Below, in pieces: positions 13,554 through 24,100 of a stretch of 25,580 nucleotides of DNA. Made by a program: the position numbers and the translations under genes. This DNA comes from Candidatus Peregrinibacteria bacterium CG11_big_fil_rev_8_21_14_0_20_46_8. Lineage in GTDB: Bacteria > Patescibacteriota > Gracilibacteria > UBA1369 > UM-FILTER-53-11. The notes under the pieces are model-generated. The model was not told where the DNA came from. It worked only from the letters and a program-made list of their open reading frames with translations, and did no database searches. The stretch spans positions 1 through 25,580 of the forward strand of contig PCVQ01000010.1 in the NCBI GenBank assembly GCA_002796025.1, in the 5' to 3' direction. How positions within the stretch are numbered: position 1 is the first letter of the stretch; the number at the start of each line of letters is the position of its first letter.

Positions 13554-14030
13554 TTAGAGTGATTTTTCTATCGCACTTGTGAGTTTATCCAGCGATGGTC
13601 CAAAGAGAGTCGGCATTGCATTTCCGTCTTTATCTATTACTACAACAGTCGACTGCACGGTAATTCCATATTTTTGTTTGAGCTCATTTTCCGTATCGTA
13701 ATCAGCTTTGAGGATTATTGTTTCAGGGGGTAGATTTTCAATATTTTCCTTGATTTGTTTTTCTAGAAAAATGCAGTCAGGGCACCAGCTTGCATGGAAA
13801 AATATTGCGAATGGTTTTTTGCCAAGAAGTTCCGAATACTGTTCCTGGGTAAAGTCAGTGTACACTGCAGTTTGGGCGGTATTGGTGGTGGTCTCGCGTA
13901 CTTCGGTGGCCGTTTTTTCTGATGCGGATACAGGTGGCGTATCTTGAGTGGTTTTAGTTGCAGTTGAGCAGCCCGCGAGGCTTACGATGCCGAAGGCAAT
14001 TACAGCGAACAATTTTATGCGTTGGACCAT
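13554..14030 (-). CDS. Thioredoxin-fold lipoprotein
   Basis: A 158-aa protein. SLAGC places the lipidated cysteine at Cys21. A Thr/Ser-rich spacer (22-56) leads to a thioredoxin fold with the active site WCPDC (Cys83, Cys86), preceded by FAIFFHAS and followed by VQSTVVVIDKDG. Membrane-anchored outside the cytoplasm, it should act as a thiol reductase recharged by the CcdA-like protein encoded 2 nt downstream. Likely substrates are secreted cysteine proteins, several of which are encoded nearby. No clear promoter or ribosome binding site was found; a terminator candidate for rsmA lies 40 nt upstream. Confidence 0.9.
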   Translation of the reverse strand: MVQRIKLFAVIAFGIVSLAGCSTATKTTQDTPPVSASEKTATEVRETTTNTAQTAVYTDFTQEQYSELLGKKPFAIFFHASWCPDCIFLEKQIKENIENLPPETIILKADYDTENELKQKYGITVQSTVVVIDKDGNAMPTLFGPSLDKLTSAIEKSL

Positions 14031-14070
14031 AGATTAGAAATAAAGAAGTAAAAATTAGTGTAAGACTAGC

Positions 14071-14124
14071 AAAAAAATAGCATATAGCGATGGGCATTTA
14101 TACTATTATTAGTGATCTATGCTA
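14071..14124 (-). terminator. Possible terminator of rsmA
   Basis: Minus-strand TAGCATA (14124-14118), overlapping the rsmA stop codon, pairs with TATGCTA (14084-14078) and is followed directly by seven T residues (14077-14071). The stem is AT-rich and the loop is long (33 nt), so efficiency is uncertain. Confidence 0.35.
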
Positions 14125-14854
14125 CGAATCTACTCCACTCATCCAAACTGAGCGTTTCTGGCCGGCGTGTAGGATCAATGCCCGCCGCCTCGCACAGCTC
14201 TTGGCCAAGCGTACTGCGGAGCATTTTTCGTTTATTGCTAAAGGCTTTATGGATGAGGTCAAAGGGAAGTTGATGCGGAGTTTTGTGACGTTGAATGGTA
14301 ATAACCGCAGAATCTACTTTTGGAGATGGAGAGAAATTTTTAGGCCCCACAGTAAATTCATATTTTGGTGAGCCAAATGCCTGCACGTGCAGTGCCAGCA
14401 CATTCATATGCGGCGGCGCAGCGCAGATTTTTTCTGCAACCTCTTTTTGTACGAGTATGGTTGCGCGCACTGCAGGATGCTGTGCATGCCGGCCAATGAA
14501 GTGATCGATAAGAGGACTTGTAATATAATAAGGAATATTTGCGACGAGATGATATGGAGTTGCGGGAGGTTGCCATTTAAGGGCATCTGCATGAATTAAT
14601 TCAAAATTTGGATGCAAAATGAAATGAGCTTTAAGCTGAAGAATAAGCCGGTCGTCCTTTTCTATTGCGATAACTTTTTTAGCCCTTTCAAGAAGGGCTT
14701 CGGTAAGTATGCCGGTGCCGGGACCGACTTCTACAACAGTTTCGCTGCCGCTTAGTTTTGCCGCGCGCACAATTCGCTCGACGATTTTCTGATTCTTTAG
14801 AAAGTTTTGGCCCAGACTTTTTTTAGCGCGGATTTTAGTGCGTGCGTTTTCCAT
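14117..14854 (-). CDS. rsmA: 16S rRNA (adenine-N6,N6)-dimethyltransferase
   Basis: Dimethylates two adjacent adenines near the 3' end of 16S rRNA (A1518 and A1519 in E. coli numbering) late in small-subunit assembly. The 245-aa protein has KSLGQNFL (13-20), SAM motif I VVEVGPGTGILTEAL, the acidic motif II AIEKDD, the motif IV NIPYYIT that contacts the target base, and the C-terminal FSPSPKVDSAV and AFSNKRKMLR segments. The start codon lies 20 nt inside the end of the P-type ATPase gene, so translation is probably coupled. It is the last gene of the minus-strand run. Confidence 0.96.
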   Translation of the reverse strand: MENARTKIRAKKSLGQNFLKNQKIVERIVRAAKLSGSETVVEVGPGTGILTEALLERAKKVIAIEKDDRLILQLKAHFILHPNFELIHADALKWQPPATPYHLVANIPYYITSPLIDHFIGRHAQHPAVRATILVQKEVAEKICAAPPHMNVLALHVQAFGSPKYEFTVGPKNFSPSPKVDSAVITIQRHKTPHQLPFDLIHKAFSNKRKMLRSTLGQELCEAAGIDPTRRPETLSLDEWSRFVA

Positions 14855-17486
14855 TCAGACGGGGTTCTATGAATTTCCGCACTTCTTCCCAAAAGATGAT
14901 GGTAAACGGCAAGAGGCTTACGAGTAGCCAGTCATTTTGCGTGAGGGCGCGGGTTCCTAAATATTCCTGGAAGAAGGGAAGCTGGACAAATAATACCGTT
15001 GCGACGGTGGATAAAATAATTGCACCGATAAGGTACAGATTATTAAAAAATGGCATGCGGAAAATCGAACGTGTCGCGCTGCGCGCATTGAAAGCTTGAA
15101 GCATTTGAAAGAAGGTCAGAACAACAAATGCCATGCTGGCTGCCTTCATATACTCTTCGGAATCAAACGAAAGATCGCTGCCAAAAATAAATCCTCCCTG
15201 TAAAAGACTCCATGTAAAAACACCTGCGGTGACAAGGCCAATCCATGTACCGTTCAGCACATAGCGCATAATGAAGCGTCGCTGCATTATGCGCGCTTTA
15301 GGATCGCGCGGCGGCTGTTCCAAAATATCTTTTTCAACCGGCTCAATACCCAATGCAAGAGCAGGGAAGACGTCGGTAAGGGTGTTTATAATGAGCAACA
15401 GTACCGCAGTGAGCGGTGCATGCAGACCAACGATGATTGCAGCAAAAATAGCCACCAGCTCGCCGATGTTTGAAGAGAAAATAAAGAAGATAAACTTCTT
15501 CATATTTTCGTAGATGGTACGGCCTTCGATAACTGCGGTAACGATGCTGCCAAAACTGTCATCGGTCAGGACCATATTCGATGCCTCTTTGCTCACATCG
15601 GTGCCGGTGATACCCATCGCAACGCCAATATCTGCACGCTTTAAGGCCGGCGCGTCGTTCACGCCGTCACCGGTGACGGCGACAACTTCACCGGTTTGTT
15701 TTAACGCCTCAACGATGCGCAGCTTGTCTGAGGGTTTAACTCGGGCAAAGATAATTTCATGCTCTGTGTGTACAAGATCTTTCAACTTCTCTTCGTTCAA
15801 TTTTGCCAGTTCTTCTCCGGTAATAACTTTAGTGTCCTCTTGCGCAATGCCGAGTTCTTTGGCGATCGCAAGCGCAGTTGGTCCGTAATCACCGGTAATA
15901 ATAAAGACACGAATACCGGCTTTTTTGGTAAGTCTTACTGCTTCCTTCACTTCTTCGCGGGGCGGATCTATCATTCCCACAATTCCAAGATAAATGAGAC
16001 CGTCTTCAACTTTTTCCGCATCGTATTTTTCCTGCGGCTTTTGAGGAATATCCTTTTTATAGGCGAGGCCGATTGTGCGCAATGCTTGCTGCGCCATGGC
16101 ATCGCTTTTTTTGAGAATTTCTTTTCTATCCTCATCGGTCATCGTAACGAGCTCTCCATTTTTCATGCGATGCGTACAGCGCTCCAAAATAGACTCCGGT
16201 GCGCCTTTTACATATGCGGCAAGCCGTTTGCTCTCAGCGTCTTGTGCAATAACACTCATGCGTTTGCGCTCGGAATCAAAAGGAACCTCTGCGATTTTTT
16301 TGAAGCTTTCTAATTTTTCCGCCGTAAATCCCGCTTTTGCAGCAAGTGTAAGCAGGGCGCCCTCAGTCGGATCTCCTAAGATTTGCCAGTGGCCTTTTTC
16401 TTCAGTTAGCTTCGCATTATTACAGAGTATTGCAGTGCGCATTGCCAGCTCAACTTCTTTTGAATCCGGAAGAACCGGAGAAAATGATCCCTGCGGCTGG
16501 TATCCTACGCCGCTCACTTCGTAGAGTTGTCCGCCAATCGCAAAGTCTTGCACAGTCATCTGATTTTTGGTGAGCGTGCCGGTTTTGTCGCTGCAAATAA
16601 TTGTTGTAGAACCGAGCGTCTCAACCGATGAGAGCTGCTTCATAATCGCGTTTTTTCGCGCCAGGCGCTGGACGCCGAGGGCGAGTGCAATGGTAATGAT
16701 TGTTGGCAGACCTTCCGGAACCGCCGCAACCGCAACCGAAACCGCAAAGAGTAAATTGTCGATAATGTCGCGTTCTTGTAAAAAATATCCTACTAAGAAT
16801 AAAATCGTCGCAATGCCGATGGTAACAATGCCGACAAATTTTCCAATATGTGCGATCTCTTTTTGCAGCGGGCTGATATCTTTTTCTGTTTCACTGGTGA
16901 GCGTCGCAATTTTGCCGAACTCGGTGCGCATGCCGGTGTTCACGACCAGTGCTTTGCCGGTACCGTGCGTAATTTGCGTACCCATGAAGAGCTTATTATT
17001 CTCTTTAAGATCTTTTTCTACTGGCACTGATTCGCCGGTAAGAATCGATTCGTCGGCGTGCAGATCGTTGCCTTCAATCAAAATACAGTCTGCACTGACC
17101 TTATCGCCTTCATTAATAAGAATAAGATCGTCAGGGACGAGCTCTTTTGCATCGAGCAGCTGCTCTTTGCCGTCGCGCACGACGCGCACTTTGGGAGCAA
17201 GTAGTTTTTTGAGCGCCTCAATCGCTTTTTCGGCCTTATACTCTTGAATAAATCCAATGGTTGCATTGAGCAGCACGATGCCGGTAATAATCAGCGCATC
17301 GACTCCTTCGCCGGCAAAGTAGGCAAAAATCGAGGCGCCGATCAAAATCAACACCATGCTGTTTTTGAACTGTCGTAAAAAGAAGACGATAGCCGGCGTG
17401 CGCTTTGCAGCTGTAATCACATTCCAGCCAAATTTTTGGCGTTTTTGTTCAACAATTGCAGTTGTAAGGCCGTCGTGTATCTCCAT
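14835..17486 (-). CDS. P-type Ca2+-transporting ATPase (P2A-like)
   Basis: An 883-aa cation pump of the SERCA/PMR1 type that expels Ca2+ from the cytoplasm. It is full length: an N-terminal cation-ATPase domain, actuator motif TGES (near residue 150), the PEGLP of helix 4, the phosphorylated Asp300 in SDKTGT, the nucleotide-binding domain, the hinge TGDGVNDAP (near 605), and four C-terminal helices. The ion-site residues fit calcium: PEGLP in M4, SSNIGE in M5 and NTLTDVFPA in M6, as in P2A pumps; the CPx motif of heavy-metal pumps is absent. Specificity from sequence alone is not certain (Mn2+ or Na+ remain possible). It starts 6 nt after trmD and overlaps rsmA by 20 nt. Confidence 0.92.
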   Translation of the reverse strand: MEIHDGLTTAIVEQKRQKFGWNVITAAKRTPAIVFFLRQFKNSMVLILIGASIFAYFAGEGVDALIITGIVLLNATIGFIQEYKAEKAIEALKKLLAPKVRVVRDGKEQLLDAKELVPDDLILINEGDKVSADCILIEGNDLHADESILTGESVPVEKDLKENNKLFMGTQITHGTGKALVVNTGMRTEFGKIATLTSETEKDISPLQKEIAHIGKFVGIVTIGIATILFLVGYFLQERDIIDNLLFAVSVAVAAVPEGLPTIITIALALGVQRLARKNAIMKQLSSVETLGSTTIICSDKTGTLTKNQMTVQDFAIGGQLYEVSGVGYQPQGSFSPVLPDSKEVELAMRTAILCNNAKLTEEKGHWQILGDPTEGALLTLAAKAGFTAEKLESFKKIAEVPFDSERKRMSVIAQDAESKRLAAYVKGAPESILERCTHRMKNGELVTMTDEDRKEILKKSDAMAQQALRTIGLAYKKDIPQKPQEKYDAEKVEDGLIYLGIVGMIDPPREEVKEAVRLTKKAGIRVFIITGDYGPTALAIAKELGIAQEDTKVITGEELAKLNEEKLKDLVHTEHEIIFARVKPSDKLRIVEALKQTGEVVAVTGDGVNDAPALKRADIGVAMGITGTDVSKEASNMVLTDDSFGSIVTAVIEGRTIYENMKKFIFFIFSSNIGELVAIFAAIIVGLHAPLTAVLLLIINTLTDVFPALALGIEPVEKDILEQPPRDPKARIMQRRFIMRYVLNGTWIGLVTAGVFTWSLLQGGFIFGSDLSFDSEEYMKAASMAFVVLTFFQMLQAFNARSATRSIFRMPFFNNLYLIGAIILSTVATVLFVQLPFFQEYLGTRALTQNDWLLVSLLPFTIIFWEEVRKFIEPRLNGKRTH

Positions 17487-17492
17487 AATTTG

Positions 17493-18167
17493 CTATTTAA
17501 GATTTTTTTTGCGCCATGCATTGATTTTTGCATGATCGCCGCTGCGCAGTACTTCGGGTACTGTTAAGCCTTTAAATTCAGGAGGGCGCGTGTAATGAGG
17601 ATACTCTTTTTTCCCATCGAGTTTTTCTGTAAATGAATCTTCATGGGCAGAGCGTTCATCGCCGAGTGCGCCGGGGAGAAGTCGTGTGACTGCATCAACA
17701 ACAGTTAATGCCGGCAGCTCACCGCCAGTTAGTACAAAATCACCGATCGAAATCTCTTCATCGATACAAAGTTTCCGCAGCCGTTCATCAATCCCTTCGT
17801 AGCGGCCGCATAACAAAATAAGCCCCTTCTTTTTACTGAGCTTTTTTGCAAGCGCATAGTCGAGTTTTTTGCCGTGCGGACTCAGGTAAATTACTGGCCG
17901 CATTGCAGGCGTTGCACTTTTCCCGATAGCAGGGGCGAGTCGTCGTACTTTTTGAATGCAGTCGTAAATTGGCTGCGGAGTCATTACCATGCCGGCCCCG
18001 CCACCATACGGAATATCGTCTACTTTACCGTGCTTATTTTTGGAGTATTTGCGAATGTCGTGTACACGGACACGTATTGTTTTTTTTAGAATTTCACGCT
18101 TTAAAATGCTGTCCTCAAAGTAGGGAGTAACAAGATTGGGGAATATGGTTAAAATATCGAAGGTCAT
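17493..18167 (-). CDS. trmD: tRNA (guanine-N1)-methyltransferase
   Basis: Methylates G37 next to the anticodon, preventing frameshifts; essential in most bacteria. The 224-aa protein has the trefoil-knot SAM site: MTFDILTIFP at the start, YGGGAGMVM, LCGRYEGIDER, and EISIGDFVLTGGE followed by ALTVVDAVTRLLPG. The C-terminal domain is present (HYTRPPEF, VPEVLRSGDHAKI). The usual partners rpsP, rimM and rplS are absent. Instead trmD follows the giant surface protein gene by 6 nt and precedes the Ca2+ pump by 6 nt. No Shine-Dalgarno sequence is visible. Confidence 0.97.
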   Translation of the reverse strand: MTFDILTIFPNLVTPYFEDSILKREILKKTIRVRVHDIRKYSKNKHGKVDDIPYGGGAGMVMTPQPIYDCIQKVRRLAPAIGKSATPAMRPVIYLSPHGKKLDYALAKKLSKKKGLILLCGRYEGIDERLRKLCIDEEISIGDFVLTGGELPALTVVDAVTRLLPGALGDERSAHEDSFTEKLDGKKEYPHYTRPPEFKGLTVPEVLRSGDHAKINAWRKKNLK

Positions 18168-18173
18168 GTGGAG

Positions 18174-21100
18174 TTATTGTACTGGCTTCTTGCGTGATAG
18201 GCCAATTCCAAAGAGGATCGCCACGCTGATTATTCCGATTCCTATCACAATATAAATAAGATTAGAGTTTTCACTGGTTTCCTCTCCTTGCTCCGCACTT
18301 GAGCGTAACAGATTCGTTTGACCCTTTTTGAGTTCAAATTCGAGCACTGTTGGCACACTTTGGCTGTTTTGCAGCGGGCGTTTGGCATAGAGGACAACTT
18401 GATGTTTTCCTCTCTCTAAAGGTTGCGGTGAAACAACTTCAAAGTATCCATTTTCAGTATTTGCAAATAGTGCTGCAGAATATACGGCACTTTCAAAAGT
18501 TCCGATTACCGTTGCATCGATATCTGCTTCACCTGCTACTTTGACACGGCCGGTCGCTTCATCGATACTTACAATAATATTTTTGACTTGGGATGGCGTA
18601 AGTTCTATAAGAGATTGTCCCGAAACCCCGATAGATCGCGCAATCGGTTCTTTTATTTTTAGCGTATTATCTGGAATCAATTCAATGAGTGTTGCTGCTG
18701 ATGATAGCGTAGGTTGTTGGGCAATAAGAGTTGCTGTAGTTCCAATATGAGCGGGAGCCCGTCGAATCTGCGCAAGATAAAAGCCTGCATCAATGGCACC
18801 TTTCGGTACAGTGAAAACGAGCTTATTGTTTTCTGCGATTTTGGTTCCAAACGATTTCGCATTACCTGCTGCGTCGATTAGAAACAGGGTGTACGGACCG
18901 TTATATATACACGCGCCCAAAACCGTAAAGCCATTTACGCTTAACTGCTCTCCGTAGCCAAGATTCATAGTACATGGCGTCCGAGCATCAACACGTTCAA
19001 ACTGTCCGTAGATGATTTTCTCCCCGGGAGTGAGCGGCTCATTTTCTTGTCCTACCGAAACGGGATCGAGTCCCAGCGTGACCGCAACTTCATCGCTGAT
19101 GCCGTCGTTGTTTGAATCCTGAGTATTTGTAGAGATTTTTAGACCGTAGCGCTGCGTTGCGATAGTACGAATCATCTTGATGCGACGCTTGGTACGCACC
19201 CGTTCTTTAATTTCAGTTATATATTCTTCCGACTCATCTCTTGTCATCACTTCATAAGTAATAAGACGGGTTTTAAGAACCTCAAGATCGCCCTCGAACG
19301 CAACATCGAGTTGGTCGGGTTGTGTTGGATCTTGGTTTAGATCACTTTCGAGTCCGTCAAAAATGCCGTTGTTATTTACATCGCGCAGACGTTTTTGCAC
19401 AGGGGTTTCTGTTGTAATGGTTGGCGCATCGATAAAGGTTTCTAATTCGCGGTTCACAGTATCCAGTTCTTGGCGTCGAACTTGCTCGCGTGTTATTTCC
19501 TCTGTAACACGCTGAACCGCTTTGGTTTTCACTGTTTCTATAATTTTCTGTTCCTCTTCGTTTGGCAGAGGAGTTGTGTTGTCTAAGCTGAACGGCCGCT
19601 CATCCAAGAATACGGAGCGGATAATTTCTTCTTCAGTCAGGGATTCCAGATCGACACTTAGCGTATTTTCTGCCTGTTTAAGATCTGCTGCATTGCGCAC
19701 AGTACGTGGAACGCCGGTTGGAGATTTTAGTTCTGAAGGAGGTGCAAAATCCGGAGGTTCGATTGCTTCCTTGGGCTCTATAGGAGAACTGAGGTCTTCG
19801 TCTTTTCTATCTTCTTTAGGTTTTTTCTCGTTCTGAGATTGTTCTTCTACAACAGTAACTGCTTTCGGCGCATGTCGAGGATTACTATATACATTCGGAT
19901 GTGGGTAGGTGATACAGTTATTTTCTGGATTATTTTCTTGGAATGCACCGATTCTATCGACGCAGAATTCGTATGTGTAGACACCGCTTTTAGATGGTGT
20001 CCAGCGGAAGGTCGCAGTGTCTGGAATAGATGGAGGCCAGATGCCGTTATTATCTGTAATAGTTGCAACAACGATTCCTTCAGTATTGCGTATTGTTACT
20101 GTCGAATATGTATTTTCAGATACACCCGGACCGTTATTTTGCTGATATGCTCGCATGATAATTTCTGTGCCGGCTGTTACCGCGCGTAGGGGACGGGTCG
20201 TGACGGTAATCATTTCAAGATCCGGAGTGTCTTGCGATGAGGGCGGACGATTTTCAACGATGCCCGCATTGGCGAGGATAGTCACCGTCTGCTGGTATTG
20301 CGCGCCGACCTTTGCATTTGTAGATTCACTAATCTCAATGATAATATCTTCAGCTGCTTCTTGAATATCATCGTTATGAATCAAAAGTTTTGTACTGCCC
20401 CTTAGTTCTCCTGCGGGAATTTTTATAGTATTGCTCTCAAGATGAAAATCGACATCAGTAAGTGCAGTGCCGTAGGTAGTTAATGTGAACTCTGTTTGCA
20501 GCGAAGAAATTTCAGAAAGTTCTACGACAATATCAATATTTTCGTCTTCTTGTAGTTCGCTTTGTTCGGGCTCAAGGAGTATTGCAGTTGGAAGAGCGTC
20601 GTCATTTTCAATAGTGAGAATGGCCGGTTCAGCTTTGGCTTGAGCATTTTCAATATCCGAAAGTGTAAATGTAACGGTCTCATTTTCTTCCATCAAGGTA
20701 TCGCCTCGAATTGCAACAGCAATATTTTTTTCTCGTTCGCCTCCAGCAAATTCCACGACAGTATCAACCGGGCTGTAATCTATTCCTGCAGTGGCTGTAC
20801 CATTGCTGCTCGTGATTGTTGCACGAACCGTCTTGCCGCTTGTAGCGCTGAGCTTTACTGGTATAAGAACATTGGCTGTGCCGCTATTTCCTTCCGGGGC
20901 AGTAATATCCTCTATAGTAATGAGAGGTTCGGGATCATCGTCAATAAGAGTCAGTGATGATTTTGCAACGCCACCAACGGTAAATGTTGCTGTTTCATCG
21001 AATTCATTTTTTTCATCGTCAATGATGGTGACAGTAAATGTCTGTTCTGTTTCGCCCGCTGCAAAAGTGATTTGCGAAGTAGAGAGTGTAAAATCAAATC

Positions 21101-24100
21101 CTTTTTCTGCACTGCCGCTTATACTAATGCCATATTTTACCTCTTGTGTGGGTTCCTCTGTGAGTGTGACGGTAATAATCGCATTACCAGTTATGGGTTC
21201 GTCTGCAGCTGCTTGTGCCTTTGCAATAAATTTTTTATGCCATGGAATAAGAGCTTGGAGTCCACCCGTGGCAATGCGTTTACCATCGCGTTCGTACAGT
21301 GTATTAACACTAGAACTAATACTCTTTATTTGAGGTCCCGGTGGCGGAGAAGAATCAGCACTTGCAACCCCATCATCATTTGTAATTGTCCCGATACCTT
21401 CTATGACTCCGTTAAGCGTGGCATTGGTTGGATTGCTGAGGGTGAGATAAAAATTTTCATCTGTTTCATGTGTGGTATCGCTCACAATCGGCACCGTAAT
21501 GCTTCCGCTTGTGGAGCCTGCAGAGATCGTTAATGTGCCTGATGTGTTCGTGTAATCATTATTCGAAGTAAACGCACTTCCATCACGGGTAGCATAATCG
21601 ACCGTTATTGTACGCGAACTTGCTGCTGCAAGAGTAACGGTAAAGTTTGCGTTCTGCGTGCCACTACTTCCTTCTAAAATGGCGACATTATTAATGCTTA
21701 ATTCAGGAGGGTCATCGTCGTCCGTAAGGTTTACGGTTACTTGTTGTACCCCGTCTTCTTGGCCATTCGTAACGCTTGTAATGTCTAAAATTACAGTTTC
21801 TGAATCTTCGTCGATTGTATCATCCGAACCGGTGAGCGTGACGCTGCCGGTTGTATTGCCGGCAGTAATAGTGATCGAGGTGGAGGAGAGCGAGTAATCG
21901 GTGTCATTCGTTGCCGTACCGCTTGGGGTAAGCGTTACGGTTACATCACTGGCGATCGATTTAGAAAGGGTAGCTGTTATGGTCGCAGTTCCGCCATTTT
22001 CTGAAATCGTGGTGGGTGTTGCCGTAAGCGTAACCATGGCTTGCGGCAGGTAGGTGATTGCGATTGAATCGAGCTCAACTTGTTGAGCTCCGTCAGAAAT
22101 TAAGAATGCTTTAAAATAAAAGTCACCTGCCCCGATATCCGTAGCAAACTGAGGCAGATAGTTATTCACTTCCGCAGCGGTGTTATTATCTGTTTCATCC
22201 GTTGTAACAGCACTCCAATTTGCACCATCATGGTAGTACCAGTCTGTGCCGTTATTTGAAACTTGGTACGAGACAGAACCTGCGTTGCCGCCGCCTAAAG
22301 TTTCGGTAAATGTACCAAGTTGTGCGTAATTTGGGTGTGACCCTGCTGCCGCAGGCAGTATTTTCACAGTATCGTAATCACCAACATTTTGTTCAGCGCC
22401 TGCAGCGCCCACAGAAGGTTGTGTCGCTGCGTATTTGCGGACACGTACCCAGTCATAGGCCGCATCGGCTGCGTCGGCATTATCCGATAAGGTGCCTTGA
22501 AAATATCCAAGAAAGAGATAGGCAGGTACATTCCACGTTCCATTTACATTGTTTCTATCGATATCAACATAGCTACTATTCTTTATAAAATAACTAATAT
22601 TGGAACTGCTGCGAAACTCATACCCAAGTACGTAATCAGTGCCTGTATTTGCTGATCCCCCCGCAAGATTACTCGCGAGGTTATATGATGCTGCAGATCC
22701 ATTGGCACCCCAATATGTTACTCGAGGTGTCGCCGGTTCTGTGAGTATCATCGCAAGTGCATTGGAATTTGCATTAGATCCGGCGATACTTTGGGCATCA
22801 GAAATCATGATGCCGCCGCTATATTGTGGACTCAAGCTTGAGAAATTTACTTTTGTTTCAAAGATGTAATTTTGAGGAGTATTTACAACTGTAGCGTCGG
22901 TATAAACCGATCCATTGGTAATGTTTAGTTTTCCGCCCGTTTCAGTTGCGGCTGTTGTTGCACTGTCTGTCCAAAGAGAGGTATTGAAACTATTGTCATT
23001 AAAATCATCGATAAATGGAAAAGTATTCGGTCCATTGCTTGCGCTGGAAGAGTCTGAGTTGCCATAGTAAACGTAAATTGTGCGCGCTTGGCTCGCGGTA
23101 AGAGTTGGTATCTCAACCCAAAAATCTGCTGTGTCGGAATCAGTTTTGCTTTCTAGCCAGTGATCGAGCAGGGTTGAGCCGTCTGAATCGGTAAAGCGGA
23201 TATCATCAAAATCCGCTTGCATATCTGCATCATAGGCAACGGTGATTTTAACTTGGTGATTTGTAAGTGTCGAGCCGCTTTGTTCTGTAACTGTGACCGA
23301 TTTTCTTTTGGTTGTACCAGCTGGCCCGCCGCTTGCCGTGTACGTCCCGCCGCCTAAGTCTTTAAGGCGCGCCAGGCTGTTTGCACCCGCATTCACTTCT
23401 ATCTTGGTGTTGTCATAAGTATAGTTGCTCACATCATCATTAAAGCTCCACGTTTGCGTAGTAGAAATGGCGGTATCCGTAGTTTTGAAGGTCTGCGCTG
23501 CAGAAAAGCTGGAAGCACCTGTAACATTTGTATGTTTTGCAAAGGCGTAATACGTCGTTCCTGCTGCAAGTTCAGTTTGTCCTGCAAGTGCTCCGGCAAA
23601 TGTGCCATTCGTCGTGTTTACTACAATAGAGGTGAGATTAGTTGTATCACCGGTTTTAGACCAGACGACATTGTTGCCGTCAGAATCCGTTGTTATTTTC
23701 CAATCACTTGAAAGATGACCCGAATCGGCAGGGGAGAGCGTGCTCGATGTAAGGGTAGGATTTGTACTTTGATTAAAGCTGTTTGCGGGAGGGGCTGTAA
23801 TTGATGGCTGAGCAGCTGCGGCCGGGAAAGTCCAGTTGGTATTTGTTGCACCTGGCGAGGCATCGACACAGGCGCCGCAGGCCATAGCCGTTGCGTGCAC
23901 ATTATTGCTGTCTTTAACATTCAAATAGTTGATGCTGCGCGTTCCCTGTGCATCGATATTCCACTGGCTGCCATCGCTTGTAGAGCGCAAATTGAGCAGT
24001 GACGCAGCGCCGGCACCGGTTATAGTGAGTGTGCCGGTCACCTCTTGCTCAACACCATTTTGAAAGCTGAATGTTGGAGTTCCGCTGGCGCGAGTGATGG

